The notes: generated from the letters alone by a model not told the origin. A DNA stretch of 64,000 nt from JBBDMX01 sp040878035 (GCA_040878035.1 JBBDMX010000053.1:41449-105448), one strand, 5' to 3'. Numbered from the stretch's first letter, positions 15,601 to 23,830 are shown. Program-made: numbers and translations.

Positions 15601-17446
15601 TAAATCGCGACATGTGGAGCTGGCCCGGCATGGAGCGCTGATAGCGTGAGGCCCAGCGTACGGTGCCCGAGGCGCCGTCCACGGCAAAGACGGCGCCGCG
15701 CCCGGTGGCCACGTACACCTCGCTGCCCACCGCCGCCAGGCCCACGGGCGACCAGCCCAGGGACGTTCGGCCGGCATCGGCGACCAGCAGGGTCTTCCAC
15801 ACCAGCTTACCCCCCTGCCGCGGGTCCAGCCCCACCAGCAGCATTTCCCCCGTGTGCCCCTCGACCGGCGCCACCAGCAGGTCGCCCACGGGCAGCGGCG
15901 CCGCCACGAAACGAGCTCGCGAAAGTGCTCCGTCCATTTCCAGGCCCGCGGTCGTGCGCCAAAGCAGCTTGCCGCCGGCGGCGCGATAGGCCGACAGGCG
16001 ATTGCCGAATCCCCCGCCCATGCGGCCGCGGATCACCAGGCCCGGCACGCCGCTCTCGTCCACCACGCTGCTGGAGGTCCAGGGGATCAGACCCTGGGGA
16101 TCGATGGCATAGATCACACCGTCGTGCAGCGTGGCGGCCTTGCTGATGCCTTCACGGAACAGCCACAGTTCGGTCATGGAGGAGGGACCGCTGGTGTTGG
16201 TGTTCTGCCGCCCGTAGTAGCGGTTGGCCGACTGGACATTGCGTTCTTCGTTGTCGGGGGTGCCTTCGCGGTTGTTCCAGCCGGTCTGGCCGATGCCGCC
16301 GCTGTCGGTTTCGCGGGCAAAGAACATGCCGCGGTCCTTGAGGTAGAGCCGTTGGCCGTCCAGGTAGAGCGCGGTGGTGGGCCGCCACTGGCCCTCGAGC
16401 CAGCGGCGCACCAACTCCTGCCGCGATTGCGTCTCCTGGCCGGCTTGGAGATTGGCGTAGGGGCTCACCTGCGCCTTCCAGTCATCGGCGGCGGCATAGG
16501 GCATCATCCATTGGATGGTCCACACGTCGCCGCCTTGGGCCAAGTCCGTCAGCGGCTCGGGCGCGCCCCCGTCGCGTGCCGGCGTGCCCCAGTCCATGGC
16601 CCAGGGAATCGCGCTTTGCTCGCCCAGCGTGTAGCGCGCCGCGGCGGCGTCCAACTCACGCGACAGCGACGCCAGCAGCGCCGGCGTCGGCGCGATCGCC
16701 AGGCCGCCCAGCTTCTTGAGCGACCCGGCGGCGGCTTTGACGTTGCCGATCCGCGCCTGCGCCACCACCAGCCGGGTCAACAGGTCGCGCGCCGAAATCC
16801 GCGCGTGCGGGTAGTCTTCGATCTTCTCCAGCCAGTGGGCCGCGCCCGTGAAGTCGTAGCGATCCATCGCCAGCCCCGCCAGACGGTAGGCGGCCTCTTC
16901 CCCGTAGGAACTGCCCAGGTAATGCAGACCCAATTCGCGCAGTGCGTCAACGTCGCCCCGCTCGTCCCAGCGCCGCTGAAGCAGCGCTGCGTTGCTGTCC
17001 ACCATCACGCGATAGGCCGCCACGCCGTCATCCGGCAGCGCCAGGATCGTCGCCTCGGCGGCGCGGCGAATTGGCTGGTACACCGTGCCGCCTTCATGTA
17101 TGGGGCTGACCACCGAGCCGGGCTTGATGATCAACTGGTGCAGCAGTTGCGCCGCCTGCGGGTATTTCTTTTCCGCCGCCAGGGCATTGGCCTGCCGCAG
17201 AAAGCCGTTGAGCTCGGTATCGACATCCAGCGCCACGTCGACGGCGGTGGCGGTCGAACCGTCGGAGGCGACCATTTCGCCCCCGAACTGCTGCGGGCCG
17301 ATCCACACCATTTTCTCGGCCCACGCCGGCGCCAAACTCAGCGCCGCGACCAACCCGCACGCCGCGCAAAGCAGGCCAAGGCATCGCCATGAGTTACCCC
17401 GGCCGCTGCGTTGTCGTTGACCCATCGTCTTCTCACTTGTGGGCAT
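12698..17446 (-). CDS. Giant secreted PQQ-type beta-propeller / TPR protein
   Basis: About 1580 residues. After a short Arg-rich start comes a signal peptide (LGLLCAACGLVAALSLAPAWA). The next ~280 residues are helical and TPR-like. A first propeller has repeated IYAIDPQGLIPW, VYVATGRGAVFAVDGASGTVRWA and DNGRRLGEIKV-type blades. A second Ala/Leu-rich helical section spans roughly 840-1130 (LLDEARRLAAEPGDQSRVDLALARIHLR). A second propeller follows with DSADGKIVWATR, DSGRILWQRQ and VTMANGKVSW. This is the BamB/PQQ-dehydrogenase-like fold without obvious PQQ catalytic residues. It probably acts in the periplasm as a scaffold or sensor; function unknown. The start at 17446 is the best of three nearby ATGs. 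Confidence 0.75.
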   Translation of the reverse strand: MPTSEKTMGQRQRSGRGNSWRCLGLLCAACGLVAALSLAPAWAEKMVWIGPQQFGGEMVASDGSTATAVDVALDVDTELNGFLRQANALAAEKKYPQAAQLLHQLIIKPGSVVSPIHEGGTVYQPIRRAAEATILALPDDGVAAYRVMVDSNAALLQRRWDERGDVDALRELGLHYLGSSYGEEAAYRLAGLAMDRYDFTGAAHWLEKIEDYPHARISARDLLTRLVVAQARIGNVKAAAGSLKKLGGLAIAPTPALLASLSRELDAAAARYTLGEQSAIPWAMDWGTPARDGGAPEPLTDLAQGGDVWTIQWMMPYAAADDWKAQVSPYANLQAGQETQSRQELVRRWLEGQWRPTTALYLDGQRLYLKDRGMFFARETDSGGIGQTGWNNREGTPDNEERNVQSANRYYGRQNTNTSGPSSMTELWLFREGISKAATLHDGVIYAIDPQGLIPWTSSSVVDESGVPGLVIRGRMGGGFGNRLSAYRAAGGKLLWRTTAGLEMDGALSRARFVAAPLPVGDLLVAPVEGHTGEMLLVGLDPRQGGKLVWKTLLVADAGRTSLGWSPVGLAAVGSEVYVATGRGAVFAVDGASGTVRWASRYQRSMPGQLHMSRFMESGYSSIAGGWEQDVIVPRANLVVVLPSDSRRILLFDRDSGRPVADKDDGLEAALRSYVLGVRGDLLFLAGAEDVRCYDLAAGMKLRWQTTVPTSYGRGMLTRDNRIYLPQRYSVLRLDADNGRRLGEIKVRLPFNDPVGNLFSDGRRLYITGLDGVYALMDAASQLAELTRRVNQGDATALVERARLHRRLNRHGPAVADLRQAVPLLMDAQQRAAATSDLVNGLVALAQEPAASGAGDPLALLDEARRLAAEPGDQSRVDLALARIHLRQDQLDKAIDLLTALALRGGAELVEVDAATTGARAAHEPQGVLQAAVSELAIALLEELANQQPARVAPLLEQKGQAALTAAGSDPAVLAAVVRAFPGAPAALAAARRAAGAMADHAGFGVERGEVLLSDLTRSPQRDVAAQAWALLAEFHQSLGWRDQAARDWRLLATQYTDVSWTSQGQPVIASALAEQALVSLGQTSRPGAAQGGAASAPLPAMPAPPWRIAWAEASSASEVLNPPAWASSAFFDRHVLYYSASQGQLVFRDSADGKIVWATRLADQQRGFDRLGPGATLLDGVYLHQGRLPQQDHVGILRSDGRLVGLGLVSGRRLWEQAIENEGEGQLRLALMQRPGQHQPGYKISVGDGVIAESFFDPATIAQRVVVREADSGRILWQRQFDGDDVAGVAVAAGCVNVLLDRGKEMWIGDRRTGATLNRLPVSDYEPGKAMLWTRLGPLYRTRGGEWNLLGVPDGKRRFGGSITRSVINVGLVDEQTFYLANEDGSVGLVTMANGKVSWSGTPQTDAAGIISDVAMSPDRRHLYLLFTEYDQQRPQIMGQVAQHGTWQAQPNQAKTAVLVMDMAGRQTILNRVYNQLPGMQTPPDMHDLAASGDLLPWPLQGQQPGGKRRYGSRLSGSFEVAFYRKTDAALMEDLELPAPPGKEAMGNIRRLPQIIGDSLLINCDLGLICYRHDASPPAGP

Positions 17447-17649
17447 GAGTCGTCCCCGTGCGTGGCGCGCCGTCGTTCGTCGGCGGACCGTCCATGGATG
17501 ATACCCCAACCGCGCGGGTGAACCTATTAGTCCGACGACTCAGTGGGATGGTTTGTTCCCGACGTCCTCCTGACGCGGATTGGGCCCGAAGACCCGCGGC
17601 GGGTCCCCGGCCTTTAGCCGTGATGTTCAGTCGCCGGAATCCTGAACCG

Positions 17650-18241
17650 TTATATGGGCAAGACTCGCACACGGGACCGGCTTTCGTCCACGACGACCAG
17701 CGCCCCGTTCGCCAGGTCGGTGTCATGCTGCCTCAGCGCGGCAATCACCAAGTCTTCCAAGTGATCAGGTAGCAAGTCCGGCTCATCCGGATAATGCATA
17801 GGTTGAGATGACCATGGATGCGAAGCGGGGGTTCTGCGCTTCTCGCGGCTCGTCCTCAAAGCAGGACGATCCGCTGCGATGCTCGAACCCCCGCACCCCC
17901 ACAAGACCGCGCGCCCGGTGCCGCTTGGCTGCCCCTTGGAGAAGGGGCTCCGCCCCCTCTCCAAACCTCACCCCCGCCCCCACGAAGGTCCAGGGGCTTG
18001 CTGGCTGCGGCAACGCTGCCCCTTGGGACCTTCCGAGTGGTCGCGGGGGTTCGGGGGCCGGCGACAGAGGCCCCCGACGGGTAGCCCCGTGCGCCGGGTC
18101 TTGCGACTCTTTGGGGGTGCGGGGGATCGAGCATCGCAGCCCGGCTCGGCGGGCGAGAAACGCAGAGCCCCTGCTTCGCCACTCTGCCTACGCGTTATCC
18201 TCATGAGCCGGATTCATGTCGATAAGGAGCTGAACACTCAT
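17650..18241 (-). pseudogene. DUF5615 PIN-like toxin, interrupted by a palindromic element
   Basis: The ATG at 18241 overlaps the antitoxin stop (ATGA) and encodes MSVQLLIDMN, the expected start of a DUF5615 PIN-like protein, with the first acidic residue of the nuclease site. After ten codons the frame enters a repeat element and stops at 18188. The C terminus survives at about 17776-17650, reading LLPDHLEDLVIAALRQ and ending GALVVVDE...RVRVLPI, the normal end of this family. Roughly 70 central codons, including the remaining acidic residues, are absent, so the toxin is dead. Confidence 0.75.
17777..18212. mobile_element. MITE-like palindromic element inside the toxin gene
   Basis: A 436-base non-coding element. 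TCCGGCTCATCCGGATAATG at the left is mirrored at the right by ...GCGTTATCCTCATGAGCCGGA. The match continues imperfectly inwards (GCGAAGCGGGGGTTCTGCGC versus GCGAAGCAGGGGCTCTGCGT, both followed by TGCGATGCTCGA and CCCCCGCACCCCC), giving terminal inverted repeats of about 90-110 bases. The centre is GC-rich. No clear target duplication is visible. No transposase is encoded, so it would need one in trans. Confidence 0.7.
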
Positions 18242-18468
18242 GCAACTGCCAGCGGGACCTCCCGCTCCTCGACGCGCCACGCGGCATAGGCCATCGCTTC
18301 ATCGATGTCTTGCGGTTCGAGGTAGGGGTAGGCTTTGAGGATGTCTTGGCGTGATCGGCCGGCCGCCAGTAACCCCAGAATCGTTGCGACCGTCACGCGC
18401 AGGCCGCGAATGCAGGCCTTGCCGCCCATGACGGCCGGATCAAGCGTAATGCGTGTCAACTTCTTCAT
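18238..18468 (-). CDS. DUF433 antitoxin
   Basis: 76 residues with the DUF433 signature: ITLDPAVMGGKACIRGLRVTVATIL, LLAAGRSRQDILKAYPYLE and DIDEAMAYAAWR. These small helix-turn-helix proteins pair with DUF5615 PIN-like toxins and repress their own operon. The ATG at 18468 was chosen because GGAGG lies six bases upstream; a GTG six codons earlier is less likely. Its toxin partner directly downstream is broken, so this is probably an orphan antitoxin now. Confidence 0.88.
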   Translation of the reverse strand: MKKLTRITLDPAVMGGKACIRGLRVTVATILGLLAAGRSRQDILKAYPYLEPQDIDEAMAYAAWRVEEREVPLAVA

Positions 18469-18579
18469 CACGAGCCTCCGGTTCACCCAATGACCGACAA
18501 TGATATCGTCAGTATAGCCGCAGCGAACGTTCCGCGCCGGGGCAGGGCGACATCACCACCTTTCATCGTTTTTCGTATC

Positions 18580-19482
18580 ATGTCCCCATTCGCATCGCCC
18601 TATAAGGCGCATGGAGGCGTCAGTTTGGCTCAAGCCGTTTCATCCCATCCCCCCCGCATCGCTCGGCCACGTATCATCGCGCTGATGAACCAGAAGGGCG
18701 GCGTGGGCAAGACCACCACGACCGTCAACCTCGGGGCTGCCCTATCGTTGCATCGTCAGCGCGTACTGCTGATCGACCTGGACCCGCAGGCACATCTGAC
18801 CCTGCACGTGGGCCTGAATCCGGACGACTTGGACGCGACGATTTACGGGCTGATGACCGACCCGGACGCCTCGGCCATGCATCTCATTCACGAGGTGCGC
18901 CACCGGCTCTACGCCATGCCGGCGGAGGTGAACCTGGCGGGCGTGGATGCGGAACTGGCGGAGGCGGCGGCGCAGGGCGAGGCCCAGCACATCCTGCGCG
19001 ATAAGGTGCTGCCCATGCTCGAATCGCTGCCGGCCGAGGAACGCTTCGACTTTGTGCTCATCGACTGCCCGCCAAGCCTGGGGCTCTTGACCATCAACGG
19101 CCTGGCGCTGGCCAACGAAGTATTCGTGCCCATGCAGACGCATTTCCTGGCGCTCCAGGGACTGTCCAAGCTGCTCTCGACGGTGAGCATGGTGGGCCAG
19201 TCGCTTAATCCGGAACTGCGCGTGACTGCGATCGTGCTGGGCCTGCATGACGGGCAGACGGTGCTGGCCAACGAGGTGATGAGCGATCTGGAGAGCTTTC
19301 TGGAAGCGGCGCGGGGGATGGACGTGCCCTGGCGCTCGGCGCGGGTACTCCAGCCGCCGGTGCGGCGAAATATCAAGCTGGCCGAGTGCCCCAGCTTCGG
19401 CAAGACGATCTACGACTACGCCCCACTGTGCCCCGGAGCGGCGGACTATCGCAAGCTGGCCGAGGCAGTGCTTGCGATGTGA
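18580..19482 (+). CDS. ParA/Soj-family ATPase
   Basis: About 300 residues from the ATG at 18580 (a longer frame opens at 18490). The deviant Walker A is NQKGGVGKTTTTVN, then LLIDLDPQAH (A'), FVLIDCPPSLGLLTINGLALA (Walker B region) and VPMQTHFLALQGLSKLL. These are diagnostic of ParA ATPases that partition DNA or position large protein assemblies. No parB gene and no clear parS sites are adjacent, so the cargo is unknown. It could be a chromosome-encoded positioning factor or an orphan plasmid-type ParA. Confident on family, not on role. Confidence 0.88.
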   Translation: MSPFASPYKAHGGVSLAQAVSSHPPRIARPRIIALMNQKGGVGKTTTTVNLGAALSLHRQRVLLIDLDPQAHLTLHVGLNPDDLDATIYGLMTDPDASAMHLIHEVRHRLYAMPAEVNLAGVDAELAEAAAQGEAQHILRDKVLPMLESLPAEERFDFVLIDCPPSLGLLTINGLALANEVFVPMQTHFLALQGLSKLLSTVSMVGQSLNPELRVTAIVLGLHDGQTVLANEVMSDLESFLEAARGMDVPWRSARVLQPPVRRNIKLAECPSFGKTIYDYAPLCPGAADYRKLAEAVLAM

Positions 19483-19487
19483 TTTCG

Positions 19488-19562
19488 GATTTGGGATTTC
19501 ATTCGGACATCACACCTGTGACTGCACAAATCCGAAATCCGAAATCCGAAATCCGAAATCAC
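19488..19562. repeat. GATTTCGGATTT-type inverted repeat cluster
   Basis: GATTTCGGATTTGGGATTTC faces three to four tandem copies of AATCCGAAATCC in the opposite sense. The same words recur at 27183-27210. Related GATTTCTGATTT words occur at about 22697-22716 and, inverted, near 22793-22808. Confidence 0.6.
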
Positions 19563-19577
19563 GCCCTCCCCTCCTGG

Positions 19578-22091
19578 GTGCGGCCGACGCTGGTCGTCTA
19601 CTGGCTGGCGCTGGTTGTGGCGACGCATTGGCCGCGGCTGGATCTGGGGCTGCCCGGGACGGTGGAGATTCGGCCCGACAAGGTGCTTCACTTTGCCAGC
19701 TTTGTCCTGCTGACGCTGCTCCTGGTTCATGCCCGGCTCGCCGGCCGGCACGCCCGGCCGTTGACCAATCTGCTGGCGGGTTCGGGCATCGCGCTGGCGT
19801 ACGCGGTGGTGGATGAATACACGCAGCAGTGGTTTGCCCGGCACTCATCGCTGGCGGATTTCCTGGCCAACTTCGCCGCCGTCGCCGCCGTGTTCTGCGC
19901 CCAGGGCGTCGAGGCCCTGGGCTGGCACGGCCAATCGGTGCGCACCTGGGTCTGCCGGCTGGCGCTGGCGGCGGTCCTGCCCGTCTGTGCCGTACTGGCG
20001 TTTGCCCGCGGCGTGCAGCTCCAGACCATCATCCTGGCGGATATGCCCAATCTGGGCCTGTCGCTGCGTGCCGACAAGGCGGCGCATTTCCTGTTCGCCG
20101 GCGTGTTGACGATCCTGCTCTACAACGCCGCGCCGCTGGGCGTTAATCGCCGCCGGGCCAATGCCCTCTTCACGCTCGTGCTGCTGGCGGCCGCCTCGCC
20201 GGTCATCGAGTTCCTTCAGACCCTGGCCCATCGCGCGCTGGAAGTGGACGACATGATCGCCCACTGGGCCGGCATGCTGGCGGTCGTGATCATCTGGACG
20301 TTCTACCGGGTGACAATCTATTTCATGCCCGAGCATCCGCCGGCGTTCGCGGGGGCGACTCCTGGCGATGAATCCCGGCCAAGCGAGAAGACTCGCATGG
20401 CCGGGCTTGGTGACAAAGCGAAGGGAGTTGAGCAACCGCGGCATGCCGGCTTCGTCGGCGCCGCCATCGTCGTCAGCGTGCTGACCTTCGTCTCGCGCAT
20501 CACCGGCCTGGTCCGCGACGCCTACCTGGCGGCCGCCTTCGGCCTCTCGGCCATCGCCGACGCCTTCTGGTTCGGCTTTGCCATGCCCAACCTTTCCCGC
20601 CGGCTCTTTGGCGAGGGCGCCCTCACCGCCGCGTTCATCCCCGTCTACACCAACCTCCTGGAGCGCGACCGCGATGTCGCCCGCCGATTCGTCTCGCTGT
20701 GCATCGTGCTGATCGTGGTCGTGCTCGGCGCCTTGACCGTGCTGGGCGAATGGCTGCTGTGGAGCATCCTGCATGGCAGCAGCTTCCGGGGGTGGTCGCC
20801 CGATTCGGTGCTGGCGATTCACCTGACCATGATCATGCTGCCCTACATGCCGCTGATCTGCCTGGTGGCTTTATTTGGCGCAGTGCTCCAGGTGCATGGC
20901 CGCTTCGCCCCGGCCGCGGGCATGCCCGTGCTGCTCAACGTGGTGATGATCGTCGGCACCTTCTGGGCGGTGGGCGGCCTGGAAGCCGACGAAGCCCTGC
21001 GCCGCGGCGTCTATCTCGTGGGCCTCACGGTCATCCTCGCCGGCGTCGTGCAGTTGCTCACCCAGCTCGTGGCCATGCTCCGCTACGAAAAACTCACGCT
21101 GGTCTTCACCGGCACCGGCCCGGCGTTCGCCGTCTTCTGGCGCAACTTCATGCCCACGTTCCTGGCGCTGTCGGTCTTCCAGGTCAACACCTTTCTCGAC
21201 CAGATGATCGCCATGGGCCTGTCGCCCAAGGCCGGGTCAGCGGAGAAGCTGCACATACTCGGCCGGTGGGTCGATTATCCCATCGAGCAGGGCGGCCTGG
21301 CGGCACTCAACTGCGCGCAGCGGCTTTACCAGTTCCCCTTGGGCGTCTTTGGTCTGGCGATCGCCACCGCCATCTTTCCGGCGCTGGCGCGGGCGGCGTC
21401 GGCACCGGCGGGCGACGGTGATCTCCATACGGGCGATCGCTTTCGCACCATTCTCCGCCAGGGCCTGCGCCTGACCGTCTTCATCGGTCTGCCCGCCAGC
21501 GTCGGCCTCATCCTCGTGGGCATGCCCCTGTCGCGCGTCATCTTCGAGCGCGGCGCCTTTACACTCGAAGACTCCCGCCGCGTCACCTGGATCCTGCTGG
21601 GCTATGCCCCGGCCATCTGGGCCTATTCCATGACCCACGTGTTGACCCGCGGCTTCTACGCCCTGCGCGATTCACGCACGCCCATGATCGTCTCCCTGCT
21701 CATGGTCATGCTCAACCTCGCGCTGAACCTCACGCTGGTCTGGCCCCTGGGCGCCGCCGGCCTGGCGTGGTCCACCGCCATCTGCGCCATCCTCCAGTGC
21801 GGCCTGATGGTCGCCGCCATGCGCAACTACGTGGACAAGCCCATCGACAAGAGCGTGCTGATCAGTTGGGGCCGCACTGCATTGCTGTCGGTTCTGATGG
21901 CGCTGGCGCTGGCGCCCATCATCATCGCCTACAACCCTTCGCAACTGACCAAGCTCCAGAACCTGGCGGAACTGGCGGTCATGCTGGCGGTCGGCCTGCT
22001 CATCGCCCTGGGCGGCGCGTGGGTCCTGGGCAGCGAGGAAATCGGCTGGCTGCGGCGGAGAAGGAAAGTAGCCGCGGAAGAACACGGATGA
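19578..22091 (+). CDS. murJ: VanZ-like domains fused to MurJ lipid II flippase
   Basis: One uninterrupted frame. The first ~250 residues are two VanZ-like membrane domains (DKVLHFASFVLLTLLL...DEYTQQWF and DKAAHFLFAGVLTILL...EFLQTLAHRALEVDDMIAHWAG). The rest, about 560 residues, is MurJ/MviN: SRITGLVRDAYLAAAFG, PNLSRRLFGEGALTAAFIPVY and many membrane helices, consistent with the flippase that exports lipid II for peptidoglycan synthesis. The join (20325-20410) consists of interspersed repeat DNA containing ATG codons at 20325 and 20397, so MurJ may be initiated separately. The 5' start is uncertain because repeats precede it; GTG 19578 is a best guess. Confidence 0.75.
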   Translation: MRPTLVVYWLALVVATHWPRLDLGLPGTVEIRPDKVLHFASFVLLTLLLVHARLAGRHARPLTNLLAGSGIALAYAVVDEYTQQWFARHSSLADFLANFAAVAAVFCAQGVEALGWHGQSVRTWVCRLALAAVLPVCAVLAFARGVQLQTIILADMPNLGLSLRADKAAHFLFAGVLTILLYNAAPLGVNRRRANALFTLVLLAAASPVIEFLQTLAHRALEVDDMIAHWAGMLAVVIIWTFYRVTIYFMPEHPPAFAGATPGDESRPSEKTRMAGLGDKAKGVEQPRHAGFVGAAIVVSVLTFVSRITGLVRDAYLAAAFGLSAIADAFWFGFAMPNLSRRLFGEGALTAAFIPVYTNLLERDRDVARRFVSLCIVLIVVVLGALTVLGEWLLWSILHGSSFRGWSPDSVLAIHLTMIMLPYMPLICLVALFGAVLQVHGRFAPAAGMPVLLNVVMIVGTFWAVGGLEADEALRRGVYLVGLTVILAGVVQLLTQLVAMLRYEKLTLVFTGTGPAFAVFWRNFMPTFLALSVFQVNTFLDQMIAMGLSPKAGSAEKLHILGRWVDYPIEQGGLAALNCAQRLYQFPLGVFGLAIATAIFPALARAASAPAGDGDLHTGDRFRTILRQGLRLTVFIGLPASVGLILVGMPLSRVIFERGAFTLEDSRRVTWILLGYAPAIWAYSMTHVLTRGFYALRDSRTPMIVSLLMVMLNLALNLTLVWPLGAAGLAWSTAICAILQCGLMVAAMRNYVDKPIDKSVLISWGRTALLSVLMALALAPIIIAYNPSQLTKLQNLAELAVMLAVGLLIALGGAWVLGSEEIGWLRRRRKVAAEEHG
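20373..20410. repeat. Interspersed repeat, ATCCCGGCCAAGC...GCATGGCCGGGCTT, copy 1
   Basis: A semi-palindromic unit located in frame between the VanZ and MurJ parts of the fusion. Other copies are at about 24760-24800 and, inverted, at 41782-41820. Confidence 0.65.
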
Positions 22092-22102
22092 ACACAGACG
22101 CT

Positions 22103-22182
22103 TGTTAGCCCAAGCACCAACGGTGCGGGCGAACGACGCGATCACAGAAGCCCGCACCGCTGGTGCTTGAGCTAACGATAAT
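22103..22182. repeat. Palindrome GTTAGCCCAAGCACC...GGTGCTTGAGCTAAC
   Basis: GTTAGCCCAAGCACCAACGG with GTGCGGGCG is mirrored after about 20 bases by GCCCGCACCGCTGGTGCTTG and AGCTAAC. A related half unit (TTAGCCCATGCACC...GGTGCGGGCG) lies at about 39431-39470. Confidence 0.65.
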
Positions 22183-22221
22183 GCTGCGTTCCGTGTTACT
22201 CTGTGCCCTTGAGAACGCACC

Positions 22222-22692
22222 ATGACCGACGACGCACGATACATGCGGATGGCGCTGGACGCGTGCCGGCGCGGCGTCGAGGGCGGGCAGTCGCCGTTTG
22301 GGGCCTGTATTGTGCGCGACAGCCAGGTGCTGGCGTGCTACCACAATCATGTGTGGCTACAGACCGATCCGACGGCCCACGCCGAGGTGGTCGCCATTCG
22401 CCAGGCTTGCGCGCAGGTGAGGCACGTACACTTGGAGGGTGGCACGATTTATTCGACGACCGAGCCGTGTCCGATGTGTTTTTCGGCCATTCACTGGGCG
22501 CGGATCGACCGCATCGTCTTTGCCGCGCGGGTCGAGGATGCAGGGCAGTTCGGCTTCAACGAGTTGCGGATCACCAACGCCCAGATGAAGCAGATCGGCG
22601 GCGCGACGGTGCAGGTGGACGGCGACTTCTTGCGCGACGAGGCGCTGATGATTTACCGGCACTGGCGGGAGCGGGGTGGGAAGGTGTACTGA
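22222..22692 (+). CDS. Nucleoside/guanine deaminase (CDA fold)
   Basis: 156 residues of the cytidine-deaminase-like zinc hydrolases. HAEVVAI holds the zinc His and catalytic Glu; EPCPMCFSAIHWARI holds the two zinc Cys. SPFGACIVRD and the tail EALMIYRHWRERGG resemble guanine deaminase (GuaD)/nucleoside deaminase more than TadA. It would hydrolyse an amino group on guanine or a nucleoside in purine salvage. It stands alone between two repeats. Substrate not certain. Confidence 0.85.
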   Translation: MTDDARYMRMALDACRRGVEGGQSPFGACIVRDSQVLACYHNHVWLQTDPTAHAEVVAIRQACAQVRHVHLEGGTIYSTTEPCPMCFSAIHWARIDRIVFAARVEDAGQFGFNELRITNAQMKQIGGATVQVDGDFLRDEALMIYRHWRERGGKVY

Positions 22693-22769
22693 GGAATCTC
22701 TGATTTCTGATTTTGAGGAACGGAGGTAGCGTGTGCATGGTGGCTCCGGTTGTTTGAGGGCGGTCCCGC

Positions 22770-22784
22770 TAAGCCGCAAGCGGC
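22770..22784. repeat. REP-core palindrome
   Basis: AAGCCGCAAGCGGCGG, the same core as the REP units around the RAYT gene, in the gap between the deaminase and DUF4230 genes. It is flanked by inverted GATTTCTGATTT words. Confidence 0.5.
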
Positions 22785-22833
22785 GGCACAAACCAGAAAT
22801 CAGAAATCGACCGCGCGGCTTACAATAACGGCC

Positions 22834-23466
22834 ATGAAACGCATCTTCGGCTTTGCGTTGGGGGTCTGCCTGGTGATCGTGACCATCACGGTCTGTGCGG
22901 TGGTACTGATGAATCGCGCCGGCGCCGAGGCCGGCCGCACCGCGCGCGAAGCGCTGGACCTGGCCAGGAGCGTGCTGCACATCACGCCCGAAGTGCACAT
23001 CACCAATCACGTGGCGACGCAGCAGACACGCGACATTCTCGAACTGGCGACGGTCGAACAGCAATACAGCATCGAGCAGAAGTACGAGATGAGCTGGTTG
23101 GGCAGCACCAAGCGGCTTCGCCTTCAGGGCCGGTACGCCGCCAAGGCGGGCTTTGACCTCAAGGACCGTTTTCGTCTGGACATTGATCAGGACACGGGTG
23201 TCGTTCATGCCGACTTCCCCGGGCCCCGCGTCCTCTCCGTCGAACTTCAGAGCTACGAAGTGATCGAGGACGACAGCGGCTATTGGAACCGGCTCAATCC
23301 GCAGGACCAGGAACTAGCGTTCAACACCATGAACGAGCAGGCGCGAAAGCACGCGGTGGAACTGGGCATGCTCAATGACGCCAAGGCGTCGCTGACGCGC
23401 AGCCTGGAAGAACTGGCCAAGCGGCAAGGGCAGAAGTGGGAGATCGTGTACCGCGACGGCGAGTGA
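22834..23466 (+). CDS. DUF4230-like membrane-anchored protein
   Basis: 210 residues with one N-terminal membrane helix (FGFALGVCLVIVTITVCAVVLM) and a periplasmic domain: HITNHVATQQTRDILELATVEQQYSIEQKYE, FRLDIDQDTGVVHADFPGPRVLSVEL, WNRLNPQDQELAFNTMNEQAR. This layout matches what I recall of DUF4230 proteins. A longer frame upstream is repeat DNA, so the ATG at 22834 was chosen. Function unknown. Confidence 0.65.
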   Translation: MKRIFGFALGVCLVIVTITVCAVVLMNRAGAEAGRTAREALDLARSVLHITPEVHITNHVATQQTRDILELATVEQQYSIEQKYEMSWLGSTKRLRLQGRYAAKAGFDLKDRFRLDIDQDTGVVHADFPGPRVLSVELQSYEVIEDDSGYWNRLNPQDQELAFNTMNEQARKHAVELGMLNDAKASLTRSLEELAKRQGQKWEIVYRDGE

Positions 23467-23509
23467 AGCACCGAAGACCGGTACGGTCTGCACGACGAGG
23501 AACAAACGC

Positions 23510-23830
23510 GTGGAATGGCCCGATCTCTTCGAATTGTGCGTCGCTGGCGGAGCCGCGGCCTTTCTTTACTGGATGGCGCGGGAGGAGTACCGGCGCGGGC
23601 GACTGACGCGAGAGCAGTTGCGATGGATGCCGTTGTTCGCCATTGGCGCGGGGGTGTTCCTGCTGGTCGGCGTGACATTCCATGGGCTCTCAGATTCGCT
23701 CGAAGCCCTGCCCGCCAAGGCCAAATGTGGCATTTGGTGCGTTGGAACACTGCTTCTCCTTCACCGCAACGCTTCCCTCGCCAGGCGGCCTACCATTACT
23801 TCATGCGCACACGAACAGCCTCCAGTTTGA
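23510..23830 (+). CDS. Small membrane protein, hypothetical
   Basis: 106 residues with hydrophobic segments at about 10-22 (CVAGGAAAFLYWMA) and 41-60 (MPLFAIGAGVFLLVGVTFHG), separated by a charged loop. The end overlaps the start of the next gene by 28 bases. I recognise no family; the hydrophobic pattern supports it over the overlapping frame. Confidence 0.5.
   Translation: MEWPDLFELCVAGGAAAFLYWMAREEYRRGRLTREQLRWMPLFAIGAGVFLLVGVTFHGLSDSLEALPAKAKCGIWCVGTLLLLHRNASLARRPTITSCAHEQPPV

Noticed and set aside
17458..17772. Several open frames between the propeller gene and the DUF5615 remnant
   Set aside because: They overlap the toxin C terminus or the palindromic element, lack ribosome sites, and have Arg/Pro-rich shadow composition.
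18580..19482. Plasmid or phage partition locus based on ParA
   Set aside because: No parB, no parS-like sites and no replication gene are nearby; the ATPase is followed by a cell-wall gene.
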